Of a stretch of DNA of 64,000 nucleotides, positions 1 to 12,500 are shown in pieces (within the stretch, counting starts at the first letter, position 1; each line of letters starts with the position of its first letter). The translations under genes and the position numbers were made by a program. Under the pieces are notes generated by a model. That model worked only from the letters and a program-made list of their open reading frames with translations. It did not search any database and was not told the origin of the DNA. This DNA is from Polytrichum commune (lineage: Eukaryota > Streptophyta > Polytrichopsida > Polytrichales > Polytrichaceae), in the NCBI GenBank assembly GCA_950295325.1, contig OX485809.1, forward strand, positions 9,610,001 to 9,674,000, in the 5' to 3' direction.

Positions 1-285
1 TTTTAAGCCTACTATATCCACTGGCATGGTCCAACGGGTTTTCCGTTGGGAGGGGCAAAAGAGGTGGTCCTGGAAAAACAGTCAGGGGCCCATGGCAGAA
101 AAATGCCAAAATAAATTTTTTAATAAAATTTTATTGTCCGCTGCAGGTTACTGTTAAAACGGATTAACGGTTTAATTTCAGGGCACAATGAAAAGGCCGT
201 TATATGAAGGATTTGTCATTTCTCTTTCTTGCAACATAGTGATAGAGTGATAGATTTTTTTTCGCAAAATTTTTTTTCCGCAGAA

Positions 286-1792
286 ATGGAAGGATACTTT
301 GTTGATGAGGAAGCACGTAGAGAGTCACAAGGAGAGTGGTCACAAAATTCAGAGTGGATGCAACGAGTGTCAAATCAAAATTTCAGAGAGAATCAAAATT
401 CGATTTCACGAATGTTGCAAGGTCCGAATGTGCTCCCCAACACTTTTAGTGTATTTCATCCTCCTCCACTTCTGAACATGACAAATTACAGACAAGGAGG
501 ACAGTTAGATAGTCATCATGTTATAGAAGAAATGTTTGAAGAAAAAGAGGAAACCGAGGGAGCAGCAAAGAGCCAACTAGCAGGAAAAAAGAGGGGGCGT
601 GTTACAAAAGAATCAACAAAGAAGATGAAGAAAGGCGACAAGAGGAATACAATCGAAATTGGCGAATCGGAAGAAGAAGAAGAAGAAATTAGCAGAATCA
701 AATGGAAGGATTTTGAAGTGCATCACCTGATAGCAATTCGCGGGGAGATGGAGGAAGAATTCACAAAAACAGCAAACAAGCAAGGTAATATGTTTTTCAA
801 TTTTTTTTGTAATTTGATTTTTGGTAAAAGGTAAATGTGGTAAAAGGTAGATGTGGTAAATGTGGTAAAAAGTAAATGTGGTAAAAGGTAAATATGGTAA
901 AAGGTAAAAGATAAAAGGTAAGCGTATGATGTTGGCCGTATGATGGGCCCGTAGAGGCCTTAGCCTTAGCCTTAGCCTTAGCCTTAGCCTTAGCCTTAGC
1001 CTTAGCCTTAGCCTTAGCCTTAGCCGTAAGCCGTAAGCCCCTATGCCCCCCCTCCCCCCATAGTCGGGCGGCCGCTGCCGCGGGGGCTTCGAGTTTTGTT
1101 ACTGTATTTAGTAAAAGTTTGTCAAGGTCGGGAATGGAACCCGCGTCTCCTCTATCCTAAACCTCTATCCTTACCACTACGTTACACTCCCTACTTCGAT
1201 ACCAATGACGTCGCTTATGTCCTTATACTACACTTCAACTATGCTGAATTTTTTTTTTCAGGGTCAATTTCAACATCTTTTAGCTTCTGGTTTGGAGTTT
1301 TTAATGTGTTTTCCTGTTGCTACTGTAGGTACCAACTCTTGGCTCAAATTGCAGATTCGAATGGTCGCTGCAATCAAAGGTTTCAACCGTTCCTGGTTAT
1401 CGTGCAAAAAAAAATACAAAACCATCTTAAGTGAATACAGAACTGACAAGAGAGCAAATGAAATTTCAGGCAGTGATAGAAAACAAGAATGCAAGTGGTT
1501 TACAGAGATGGATCAATGGTATGATAGTAGGGCCAGTGTTCACAATGAAATTCCTGCTAGTGCTACAGAATCTTGGGCAGAAGATAATATTCCTTCTACC
1601 CCTACACCGTCTCAGACAACAACTTCTGCACCGCCAACACAAGAGAAGAAAAAGAAGACACAAGAGAAGATTGAAAATCTTCTAGAACAGGTTGTAGGAA
1701 ATTCAGGGGCACTTCTTGCTTCATTCCAAGAATCTACTGCTATCCTCAAGAATATGGATAAGAATTTTGCAGCTCTTATAGCTAAATTCTAG
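286..1792 (+). CDS. Harbinger ORF1, Myb/SANT-like DNA-binding protein (2 exons)
   Basis: The exons are 286-784 and 1329-1792, giving 320 residues. The intron 785-1328 has GT and AG ends, and splicing joins CAAG to GTACC so that the SANT-like domain is restored: KWKDFEVHHL in exon 1 continues into NSWLKLQIRM and GFNRSWLSCKKKYKTI in exon 2. The upstream in-frame codons lack an ATG; the first ATG is at 286 (MEGYF). Exon 1 ends with a basic patch (KKRGRV) and an acidic run (ESEEEEEE). The C-terminus is a likely helical or coiled segment (about EKIENLLEQVVGN onward). In this superfamily ORF1 binds subterminal DNA and works with the transposase in the nucleus. It is still open here although its partner is broken. 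Confidence 0.8.
955..1026. repeat. CCTTAG hexanucleotide array in ORF1 intron
   Basis: About eleven head-to-tail copies of CCTTAG decay at the right end into CCGTAAG units. Just upstream (about 829-920) is another imperfect array of GGTAAA(A/T)GT-type units. Both lie inside the ORF1 intron. The hexamer is not the plant telomere unit TTTAGGG. Confidence 0.9.
1115..1205 (-). repeat. Possible tRNA-derived SINE fragment
   Basis: Read on the minus strand there is an A-box-like stretch (TAACGTAGTGGTAAGG) followed about 40 bases later by a B-box-like GGTTCCATTCC, close to the polymerase III consensus GGTTCRANNCC. No cloverleaf can be drawn, so it is not a tRNA gene. A SINE remnant is the simplest reading; chance similarity is possible. 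Confidence 0.35.
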
Positions 1793-1794
1793 AT

Positions 1795-3189
1795 TTAATC
1801 ACTATCACTATCAGTTTCCATAATACTAGATTTCTGCCGTAGTTTGTATTGCCACAAACTTTCTGCCAATGTTTCGTGCATCGTTGTAGCTTCCCGCAGA
1901 AGGTCATTAGCCTTCTCATTTTCTCTCAATAAAAATAAATTTGTCTCTTCATCATTTTCTTCATCTGCAATTGGCATATCTTCCCTAGCTAATATCCTTC
2001 TTCGCACTTCCGCAATTCCAGCTCTTTCTCCTCGTAATTCACTGCCTTCTCCTACTTCACCCTCGCTAATTCTTCTAGATAATTTATTTTCTGCTTCAAT
2101 AATCCAATCTTCTTCTATACCTTCGTTATTGACAATGCATATATTGTGCAATACTATACAAGTTGCTACAATATCAGGCATATTCCTCAAAGGTACCTCA
2201 GATCGTTTCATTATCAATCTCTATCTGCCCTTTAAAATCCCGAACGCCCTCTCTACGCACATCCTCGTCGAAGATTATATGAAATTCCAATTTTCCTCTT
2301 TCCCGGATAACGCTGTTTTTCCACCCTTAAATGGACAATACATCCAAGGTCGTACCGGATATGCCGCATCTCTTATCAACTTGTAAGGCTGGAATTTACC
2401 CTCAATACAAGCTCGTCCAATTTTTGTCACTTGAAATACTGCCCAATCGTGAAGACTCCCTGCCCACCCAAACTCATAATCCCAAAACATGCAATCAGGT
2501 CCAACAATTCCCTGTAAAATCGCTGAATGAAATGACTTCCTACATTAATAATCTTCTCCCCCGAGTATAGGAGCTAAAACAGGAATATGTGATCCATTTA
2601 TCGCACCTATAATGTAAGGTATTCCGTGCAACTTTTCGAACTTTGAAGCTAAAACCCTAAACTGTGATTCACTTGGAGTTTGCACGAAAATTGGTTGAAG
2701 ATGCTTTCTTACGGCTCTGCAAAATTCTCTCACTATTATAGATATTGTGCTTTTATGTACTCCATACAAATCACCTATTGTTTGCAATCCATCACCACTA
2801 CCCAACCGATGCAATGACATCGCTATCCTCTCTTGCACCGGTACCGAAACCCTAAAACGAGTATCCTCTTTCTTCAAATAAGGACCCAACCTCTCACACA
2901 AGAACCTAAATGTCGTATATGTCACTCGCGTTCGTTTTCTAAATTCTTTCTCCGTCCACGAACCTAATAGCAACCGGTCCACAAAACCTAACATCCTCTC
3001 TTGACTCCATATGTTCCTCTCTTTACGTCCAATGCTTTCGTAAACCACGCTCAAAATTGCAAATTTTTCCCATTCTCCTTGCAAAATCAGTGTTTGAATG
3101 CCTACAACATTCTTCACAAGCATGTACAAAAATATGTACAATCCTAGTAGCACAACTAGCTTCCTCCTCCTCTCTTCCATTTCGACCAT
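1795..3189 (-). pseudogene. PIF/Harbinger transposase, inactivated by three stop codons
   Basis: A single reading frame of 465 triplets runs the full length expected for the family. It has an N-terminal region, a helix-turn-helix near residues 134-160 (LYGVHKSTISIIV), the first-D block (PYIIGAINGSHIPV), the second-D block (WAGSLHDWAVF, 71-residue open stretch 2490-2278), the E block (MCVERAFGILKG, Glu codon 2251-2253) and the C-terminal MPDIVATCIVLHNICI. Stops interrupt it at 2545-2547, 2275-2277 and 2221-2223, all in the same frame. The first catalytic Asp (family motif GAIDG) is Asn at 2596-2598. The lesions are point changes with no frameshift, so the decay looks recent. The family acts as a nuclear cut-and-paste DDE transposase with ORF1. 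Confidence 0.9.
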
Positions 3190-3525
3190 ACTTGCTGAAT
3201 TTTAAGGCGAAAAGAAGAAAAACCTAAGTGAGAAGATAAGTGAAGGCATGTGTAGACAAGTGAAGTCAACAAAATGGTCAAACTTTGTTTTTTACTAAAA
3301 CTGCCCTTTTTGGGCTTTATATTAAAAAAATCAGCACATCCACTCCTTGCCGCATGGTCATTCCTCTTGGTCCACATTCGGTTTACACCTAGTGAGGGGC
3401 CCAACGGCTTTGTAAATCAAATTTTTAATAACTCGGACCATGAAATGTAGACCATGAACTCGTACCAAGGAATAAGGCATCTTCCGTGGGACGAGTTCAT
3501 GGTCTATGGTGTAAACCGCCCCTAA

Positions 3526-6500
3526 TTAGACACAACAGTGTAGCAAGGCAGACAAGGTGAGTCCAGCGGCACTCATCGGCCAGCCTTTCCGTTGCGCCCA
3601 CGCCTTTCGCGTGATGATCGACAAGTTAAATGCGGTAGGAATCAAAGATGCGGCAGATATGATTTGGACGCACATGCACGCACTCACTGTGACCTTTTTA
3701 TTACCCGCGTTTGGAAGTCAACTTGATGTCTATTTGTTCTTTTTGGTCTTTTTTAAGACAGAAGGCCAAAAAGCCAACGCCAAAATGCCAAAAGAATCAA
3801 AGGAAGAAGCGCCCACTTCGAGGGCTTGTGTCTATCTTGCAACCCAAGCTCCTGATGCATCGATCAGTGCTTATTTACTGACTTCATATATCAGGTGTCG
3901 CTCTCAACATATACATGGCTCAAGTTTCATGCAAGTGGGAACATCACCAGCCAATCGAGGCAACGTAGAAGGTAAGGTGACTTAACGCAGCCTGATCACA
4001 AGTTGGTGTGTAGTGCTGGCTTCCATTGCTTCCGTTTATGATGATGATGATGACGACGACGATGATTAGCCTGTGGATCATGTCAACTTCTTGGTGCCGT
4101 CAAGTGTAGTGATGGCTAGGTTGAGAACTTCACCAGATGACATTGAAATTGTAGGGTCATGCATTTCATACTCGCCATGCGGGTTGCATCAATCCACTGC
4201 ACATGGACGTTGAAGGTATGATATATACGTCTCTGGTCGAGTACGGAATTGTTTTTGCAAGCTTAGGCCGGAGGGTTAGGGATGTGATCAATATCGTCTT
4301 GGTAAGGAATTTTGTTCTTTCGGAATTGATGAACTCATCAAGAAATTGTGGGAAATCATATGAAATGGTCTGATTTCTCTCTACTTTGCCTCCTTGCGCA
4401 GTGTGGGTAAGTACTACCCAACCTCCATCGCCAGAAAACAAAAATGTGACCAGGAAAATGAGTCCCCTGCTTATGACTCGGATCTGAAATTGATTAATAC
4501 TGGGCCAGTCGGAATAATATTAATTAGGATGAAAGTAGTTGTTGTCAGTGTCATCAACTTCGCCATTCCAAGCAAAACTCTGGGGAGTACCACGTGATCT
4601 ACACATGATCCTCCAGAAAGTGTAGGAAGCTAATTGCAGCTTCGATGCTTTTCAATCTGGAGTTGTGCATACAATTTTGAAAGATGTTGCAGTGTGCCTC
4701 ATGCCCTCGCCTGCATTTTCAACCTCCCTGCAGCTCCCAGACTATTGCTTCTTCCAATAATTTAGTTCCTCGCGGACGTCACTTGTTGGGGCAGGCCATG
4801 AAGTTAACCCCTGAGATGCACTGTACATAGTCCCAGTAGTGGAGAATTATTGCGTTCCTTAGGAGCGACGGTGCCCAAATTATATTGATGATGGCACCTG
4901 ACTGATTGATTCGACTTTGAGATCTTAGGAATATTGGTGCAAGTCACAATTTGATACACGAGGAATCGAATGATGCTCTCTTAAATTCCTAAAAGCATAA
5001 CGGAAAGACTTGCAGCTCATTTTTAATGCCAAGAGCGGATCCTGTCTCCGTCGGAGCAGCTATGGTTACAAGAAATGACAACATCCCGCACGCGTAAGCT
5101 AATTAATCAAAGCAGTCGTGCTCATACGAAGTGACACACTAAGTGGAAAATACCAGCATCGGCAACTTGCAGTATTGCCTTGAATATTAAAATTGTTCAA
5201 TTTTTGCCTTTGCTCCCCTCAATGAATGCAGGGCTAATTAAAGAATGTGGTTGGGTGTCAGTCCATTGATGGATCCGTTTGTTAGAGATGAAGAAACCAC
5301 TTAGTACAGTAGCTTCAATTTGAAAGAGTACTAAAAGTCGAATCTTGTGCAAGAATTCTGCCATTTTGATATTAGACTCCAAAAAAGTAGTGTTGCAATT
5401 TTTGCATCAGTAGTCGTGTCCATATTGTGCACAAACATCTAGTGAGCACATTTTCATTTGTCTTTCTTCTTCCAGGCACTTCTCGTTACGGCATACACCG
5501 TTTGGGAGGCGAGGAATTCTTCTGTCAGTACCTACTACTCATCCTCGTCCTCCTATTTGGTTTTTTGATCAATAACCCTTGCAGTTTTCTATGAGTTTCT
5601 CAAGTCAATTCTAGTTGTCCATGAATATTCAACCAGTGACATATATATTGTGTCCACTTGCAGGCATGGTGATACAAAGATCTGTTGGAAGCTTGGAGCA
5701 GGGATTCAAAGGTATGGGAGGAGAAGAAGGCAGAGAGGATCAGCCCCAAGTGTCGAATATGAGATCCCGGAAACCAACACTTTAAGGCCCCCGACTGGTA
5801 AGTTTATAGGGCCCATTAATATGACCACTTCGGTGATCATATTTGCATGTGAAGCAGAATTGTTTTTGAATATGAGCAGGGGATCACCAGTGGAGGATAG
5901 AATTGTCAAGCTACCTGGCCAAAAGAACGTGTCCACAGAGTTTCAGTACAGTTGAAAGGAGGGAAGGGATTGAAAGACTAGTCTTCTGGAGTCTATGAGT
6001 ACCTTTGCTAAGGTACATGTATGTGTGCCTTATGTGGTCACTCTTCTTAAACGAGCGTCTATATTTGAGTAGTATGGCAAGGCTTGTAATTAACACTGGA
6101 CACCAAAAAGACATTTAAATGTGTTCTGATGCGATTGGGGCATATGCGTACATATAGACACCACTCTGGGTGCAGTAATGAGCATCACAATTGGGAGGAC
6201 CTATGTGATTCTCAAACGATGAAGAGTTAGAGAGTCTTCATTTTGATCTCTAGTGAACCCTAAACTTTTGCATCTAGTGAACTCTGTGTCTGAAACTTCA
6301 AATGACAATCTTCGTGGTTCATAGCAATTGCTAACCAGTTCAGACTATTCACAACACAACATTTGCAATTGACCTAAATCTTTGCAGGTAGGAGTAATTG
6401 GTGTTGGATGAGGCAATTCTCAAATTAGTATTAGGGTAATATTATTAATTGCATATTAGTACGTATGCGATTAACCTAAATCTTTGCATGTAGGAGTTAT

Positions 6501-6552
6501 TGCTGTCGACACTGCGAAAACTGAGCCTGGAGAAGATTTGCCATCAGCGACC
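3526..6552. other. Intergenic region, upstream of the transporter gene
   Basis: I recognise no complete gene. An open stretch at 3557-3985 lacks an ATG at its start and matches no family I know. A short ATG-initiated reading at 5653-5770, preceded by TTGCAG and followed by strong donors, could be an exon of an unknown gene or a 5' leader exon. About 5930-6380 resembles 35395-35760 (shared AATTGGGAGG block), so it is part of a dispersed repeat. CCTAAATCTTTGCA occurs twice (about 6373 and 6474), each followed by a GTAGGAGT block; the second copy supplies an acceptor-like AG for a 5' leader exon just before the transporter start. Confidence 0.5.
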
Positions 6553-9500
6553 ATGGGCAAGAGAGAGGATCTTGAAGATCAGCTTCTACTGAAGAATGCA
6601 TTATACCCTGATTGCCCAGGATGCAAGGCTGCGTACTTGAAGCACCCAGATGCAAAGCCACCCTACAAGCAACTTGCAATTATTTCCGCTCTGACCCTCA
6701 TCAATGGTACATCTAAGATATATACCTATTTGCACCTGAAAGCAATTTCTTTTGTTTGAGAGTTGTACCTCCATATCTTTCGGACTTCAAAATCCTTTGC
6801 ATGAGTTTTAGGAAGATGTACTTGGAAGCTCAGATTTAATATATGATAGATCAGGATTTCCCCTGACTGTCCTTTAATTTGGTGATATGACTTTCATCTT
6901 TTCAGTATTGCCAACGTCATCATTATATCCATTTCTGTACTTCATGGTATGTTCACCATCTCAGCTACTTCACGTTGTGGTGACAGTTCATTTCGAGCTT
7001 TCCGTTCCTTTGGTTTGCACAGGAGCTAGCTTTCTGCAGCAATGTCATCAAATTTGGTTCGGCCTCCTAAGCAAGTCCATTTGAGGTCTTACCTGCTTGT
7101 CTGTGCAACAGGTTCGGGATTTTCATATTGCCAAGTCAGAAAAAGACATTGGATTTTATGCTGGATACTTAGGTGTGGCTCAATTTAACCCCTGATCCAC
7201 TTGGCACAAATCTATGTCTTCCTGCTTGCAAGTTTTACTCCTGCGCATATATCACAGTTCAGTGTGCATTTCTATTTGTAATTTCGCTTCTTGACGTCCA
7301 GGAGTACATACATCAAACCAATCCTAATTTGCTCTTATTTGCTCGAGTTCAAGAGCTAGAGGCATAAATGTTACTACAAGTTATGATCCGCTTTCTCCTG
7401 AACTGTTAGCTTGTTGTCATTGGTCACTTCCAGGAGCTGTCTTTATGTTCGGAAGATTTCTTACTGCCATTCAATGGGGAATTATAGCTGACAAATATGG
7501 GCGGAAACCTGTGATGATCCTAGGCATCTCCTCTGTGTCAGTACCGCTATACTCTGTTTCTTATCTTTCACAACAGCTGGCTACAGGTTTCCTTAATCAT
7601 GTCATGCTGCAAAATTTGAGAGCTATATATCAACTTTCCTCAATTTCAAATGGTTAAGGTCTGTTGTTCTTGGCATAATCCTACATTTAACTTCCACCAA
7701 AATAAACTAATTAACATGCTATCAAGAAATAGAGTATGTTCTATTGATAGCTTGTAAACTAGTTTATTTCGGTGGCTTGCAGACTTGTGTTTCATACCTT
7801 GTTTGGAGCAAGCACAACTTACTGGATGGCAATCATGCTGAGACTTCTTTTAGGATGCTTCAATGGCATGCTTGGCACTGTGAAGGTAGCATTTTTCTCT
7901 TCTCATTTGTTTCTCTCCAGATCTGCATCAGCCTATTGCAATTGGTGGTTTCAATCGATGAAGCTGTGGCACATCAAATCTTTGCTATTATAATTTGCCC
8001 ATCAATGGTCTCTCAAGTATTGTTATGGTTTAGTTAGACTACCTAATATGCGTAACTTGAACTCTTGGGGCAGGCATATGCATCCGAGATCTGCAGCGAA
8101 AAGTATCAAGCCCTAAGTTCTTCTGTTGTATGGTCCTCAACCTTACGAAGCAATCCTGGTCAATCAATATTCTTACTTCAAATTCAAACTCTCAACATTT
8201 GTTTCCTATTCCTTCTGCACTCCCTTTGCGCTTGAAAGAAAATAATTATATTTGGGTGAGTGGCCGCAGGTTGGCACAATATGGGCTCTAGGGCTCATCA
8301 TCGGTCCTGCGATGGGGGGCTATCTTGCACAGGTAAGCCAACTAATTGCTCTCAAGCAACAACTTCGGTAGAATTGAATGGCAGACTTTTCATACCTACC
8401 ATTGGTTATGGTCATCACATGTGCAATCCTGTTTTGCAGCCTGCAATCAAGTATCCAAGCATATTTCCACCAGGCTCCTTATTTGATCGGTGAGCTTTTG
8501 CTTCTCTTGTTTCCTAAATCCTTACACATGCTTTCCATATCTTATTTGAAATTTATAGCTGCCTAATCTCCTCGCCATCTGGTGAGCTTAAACAAGTAAA
8601 GCAGTATAATGCATGATTAGGTCACATCCAATTAAAAGCTCCTGTTACAGTTCTACCTTGATCGATATTTACATCATTTAACCTAACCTCTAGGGGAATC
8701 TTACCAAAAGTGCTCTTTCATTCGCAGGTTCCCGTATTTGTTACCGTCCGTGTCCGTGACTGTGCTAGCAATTCCGGTGTTCCTCATCAGCTTCATTCTG
8801 CCCGTAATACGCTCCCACCCGCACTACTAGGATTCTGAGTTGCACCTTAATACATTCAACTTGCAATGAATAGCTACAGAATCCTCCTGTGGTGCCGTTG
8901 AGCATCTCTTCGTCAATTTCCTTATACCAATTTGCCAACTACTTTCAACCTCTTCCAACAACATTTCTGCCATATCACCCTGTTAGAATACAAATCCTTA
9001 ACATCTGTCTGTCTGTCTGTCTGTCTGTAGCAGCCATGGTCAAGAGTAAGAGATTCACACATCTTTCCGGAATGCGTGTTGCATGTAGGACTCACATGGG
9101 GTCCCAAGGCCCAAGTCCCAACTTGTGAGCCTCAACTTGTGAATCATTAAAATATGGTTCATTATCATCAAAGTTACATCTTGATTATTTCATGCAAAAG
9201 TATTCGCGGGACATGTGTTGAGAGTTGGGACTAGCTTTTTGCTCCACCCAACTCTCAACACAAACCCCTCGCCTCGCCTCCGAAAAGTGTTGTCATGTAG
9301 GCATCCGTGTCATATATAGTTGGGACTTAGGACTTGAGACCCATGTGAATTGATAAGTCCCAACTTCCATGCTCTCAATGGTTGAGATTCCACAGATCGA
9401 CCTCAAGTGACCTGGAACTTGGGACCCGTGTGGTGATGATGTTCATGGTTACAGGAGACACTGCACAGACATGATCATGATACGAAGGCAATGCAAAGCG

Positions 9501-12500
9501 ATGAGAAAGATGATCACCTCCTTGCCACTAGCCCAGACCAGGTTGCAGATGCCGCCCTGGATGAGTCTGGGCTCATTGTTACACCATTGCCATCATCCAC
9601 TTCACAATTAGGTCAAGAGGATGGAGAAGAAGCAGAAGAAGATGGCAAGCAAGAGGAGGCAACAGTGGGTTTACTTGGGAATTCGGATTACAAAGAAGCA
9701 GATTCCGGTAAGATACACGAAATATTGTATTCAGTGTCACCAATTCTATTTGTCGTGCTCAATACTAATCGTAAACCAACTGTGTGTGTATTGTTACCAA
9801 CACTAATTGTAAACCTAACATTATTTGTCGTTCCTTGTAAATAAAATAAAATTGGGCATCATAGATTTACATAGTTGCAATTACCGTCACTTACTAAGTG
9901 GTTTTGTATCCAAATTTCAATCATACATGAAAATACCTCATCGCATAAATGTTCGGATGTAGAATAGACCTAACTTTTTTTGAATATTGGGCACTTTAGA
10001 TGAACTAAAAGTGAGGTGAAATGACAATACTTGTAAACTTATTCATAGAAAATGTTATTAGAAAAGCTATCAAAATGACATAAAATACCATATGACACGA
10101 AATACATTATTTAGTGTAGACATGCCTAATTCAATTACACTAAATAGTCCTATTAGTGTGGGTGAAAAATTAGCATGGAAATAATTAATGTGGGCCGCAC
10201 TAATTTTCTAGTCAAGGTGAAATTGACGTGGGTCCAAGAAACTCGGTCTTCCCCTAAGTCTTCATAAAGATTGTCGATCAACACTTCATGTAGAATACAA
10301 TAGTCACCAACCATCAAAAGTAGCACAAAAACAAATAATGACCCACATTGATTTTCTAGAAAAAACAGTTATTGTAACCCACATTAGTTCTCATTAAGAG
10401 AATGAGTGTGGGCTTTAGAAATTTACTCACATGGCCCACAAGAATCTTGCTATGTAGTGTACTTATTTGTTTGAACACATGTATTTGAGGTAAATGTGGT
10501 TTCATGTGGCTAGAATAAATACCAAAAAGACATGTGTTTAAAACGTATTGGATTGCGTGCTTAAAATATGATTGCCATTCTAGACTCGATAATCATCATA
10601 GTTGGCAAAACATATATGATAATTTAATGATCATGAGAATCTTCACTTGAGAATGAATAAGATATTCACATGAGCTTCAAAAATTATGAGGACAGTGGCT
10701 ATGACCTCAATGTGGATTTGCGTACTACCATGTGTTTCATATCTTGGGAGAAAATAGGCTAGTTGAAATTTGTATTTATTAAGACCCCTCCACATTATGC
10801 CCGCAACAATGTCGTTGACATAGGGATAGCACCAATAGCCTCTCACATGTACCCTAGTACATGAAAACGTAATTTATTTTTTGCCACTTTCTTAAGATTT
10901 GTGACACATGCCACTTTGGATTCAAGAATGAGTTAATTAGTGTTGAATTTGCCATAGTAATAAGGTATTCATGACATGTTAAACAAAAGATCATCACTTG
11001 TGGCATGTGGGTTACCCTTTGTGGCAATCTTTTGTGGTTGACATGGCACCTCCCATGTTATATACTTCATGAGCTATTGAAAAGGTTGAGTAAAATCCAA
11101 CACCCTGAAGGAGGAGATTATATATCTTTTGTTTTTCACCTCTCATTGTGTATAAATCCATCCCCCCCCCCCCCTTTCAAACCAAATTCCTTATCTTAAG
11201 AGTGAGAATTCACTTTGGTTTCAAATAACTCTATTTTATTTTTTACCGAGTGAAATCATTAAATGTAGAAGGCATGTAGGTTGGCAAAGTAGTTTTGGAT
11301 TGTTGGGTATTGATTGATGGGAAGAGGTTGTGTTTCAGGGTTCCGTGAGACGAAGAGATCGGAGTCATTGTGGAGGAACAAAGGCCTTATTGGTACCGTT
11401 GTTCTCTATTGCATTCAATCTTTGAACGATACTGCTTTCACTGAGGTAATTTGTTGAGGCATGTCTCAACCCTTCACTACATACCATGATTAGATTGGTC
11501 ACATATGTTTCCACCATATGTGTGCCCTATCCTAGTCCCACTGGCTTTACTTTCTACTCATGGAGTCAAAAGGTTTTTCTTGCAATTGAACTTATGAAAC
11601 GAACACATAATCCCAAATTGTAGCCATGACCCAATCATAATTTGCACTTTGACCATACTAATCAACATGTGTACATTCAAGGGTTCATGTAATTAGGGGC
11701 TAAGGCATGTTATCACATCCATTATGGTAGTTGGCCTTAGTCTTATCGAGTGCCATTGCATAGTGAATTAACATGTTGATTGTACGTTGAGCAAGGCTAC
11801 TAACCTTGACTTCGTGAATTCCATTATGTTCATTTTATACATTGCATGATGAAAGTATTGGTTGTTCCTACCTTGAGTTTTACAACCTTAAGATTGCTAC
11901 TAGACATAACCTAGATTATGCTTGTTTTGTTGATTAGAAATCAAATTTGAAATTGATTGATTAGGCTTGCCCCCTTAGGGGATCATGTACACTAGGTAAC
12001 TCCCGTGGACTTGGCCCGCCTGAGTGGGATTATTGGACATAACCATTTGGACACCCTCTTTGCCTAGGACTTCTAATCAGTATAAGTTGACAACTTCAAT
12101 TAAGGACAGGGAAGGGCGTCAGTTATGCCATGCAGAATCATCGTCTTCCTCAATCTTGGAACACCACCTCGCATGGTATTAAACAATCACGACACTTGAA
12201 GACTCTACATTAGATGCAAATGCAAATATGGCATTGGCAAGCAACTGGAGTGTCTTATATATGTGTGGGTTGTGTAGATTTTCTCTTTATGGTGCGTGAG
12301 TCCTGGTCAACATGGAGGGATGGACCTCACAACAACTGATGTCGGCCAAATACTTGCAATATCAGGCATGTGCTCTCACACCAACTTGATTTGCAATTGC
12401 CTCCCGAAATAATTCCAAGTAAACCTACGACTCTGTTTTTTAAGTCCTAAGTTTTGCATCTACAGTAAGCATGATGACCTCATTTGGAGGTTTGTTTTGA

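Larger units (their letters stand above)
1..3522. mobile_element. PIF/Harbinger DNA transposon, left end outside window
   Basis: The element carries the two genes usual for this superfamily: a Myb/SANT-like ORF1 on the plus strand and a DDE transposase on the minus strand, converging with only two bases between their stop codons. The right terminus reads inward as GGGGCGGTTTACACC and ends at 3522, followed by TAA, the usual 3-bp target of this group. The left inverted repeat is not in the window. Internally deleted relatives at 47437-48456 share both subterminal regions, for example the blocks near 30-65 and 3320-3410. The transposase is dead, so this copy cannot move by itself. Confidence 0.85.

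Noticed and set aside
955-1026. Interstitial telomere repeat
   Set aside because: The unit is CCTTAG, not the plant telomere CCCTAAA, so it is recorded as a simple hexamer array.
1844-2386. 180-residue open stretch on the plus strand
   Set aside because: It is the antisense shadow of the Harbinger transposase pseudogene.
3557-3985. 142-residue open stretch
   Set aside because: No ATG at its start, no splice or domain support, no family I recognise.
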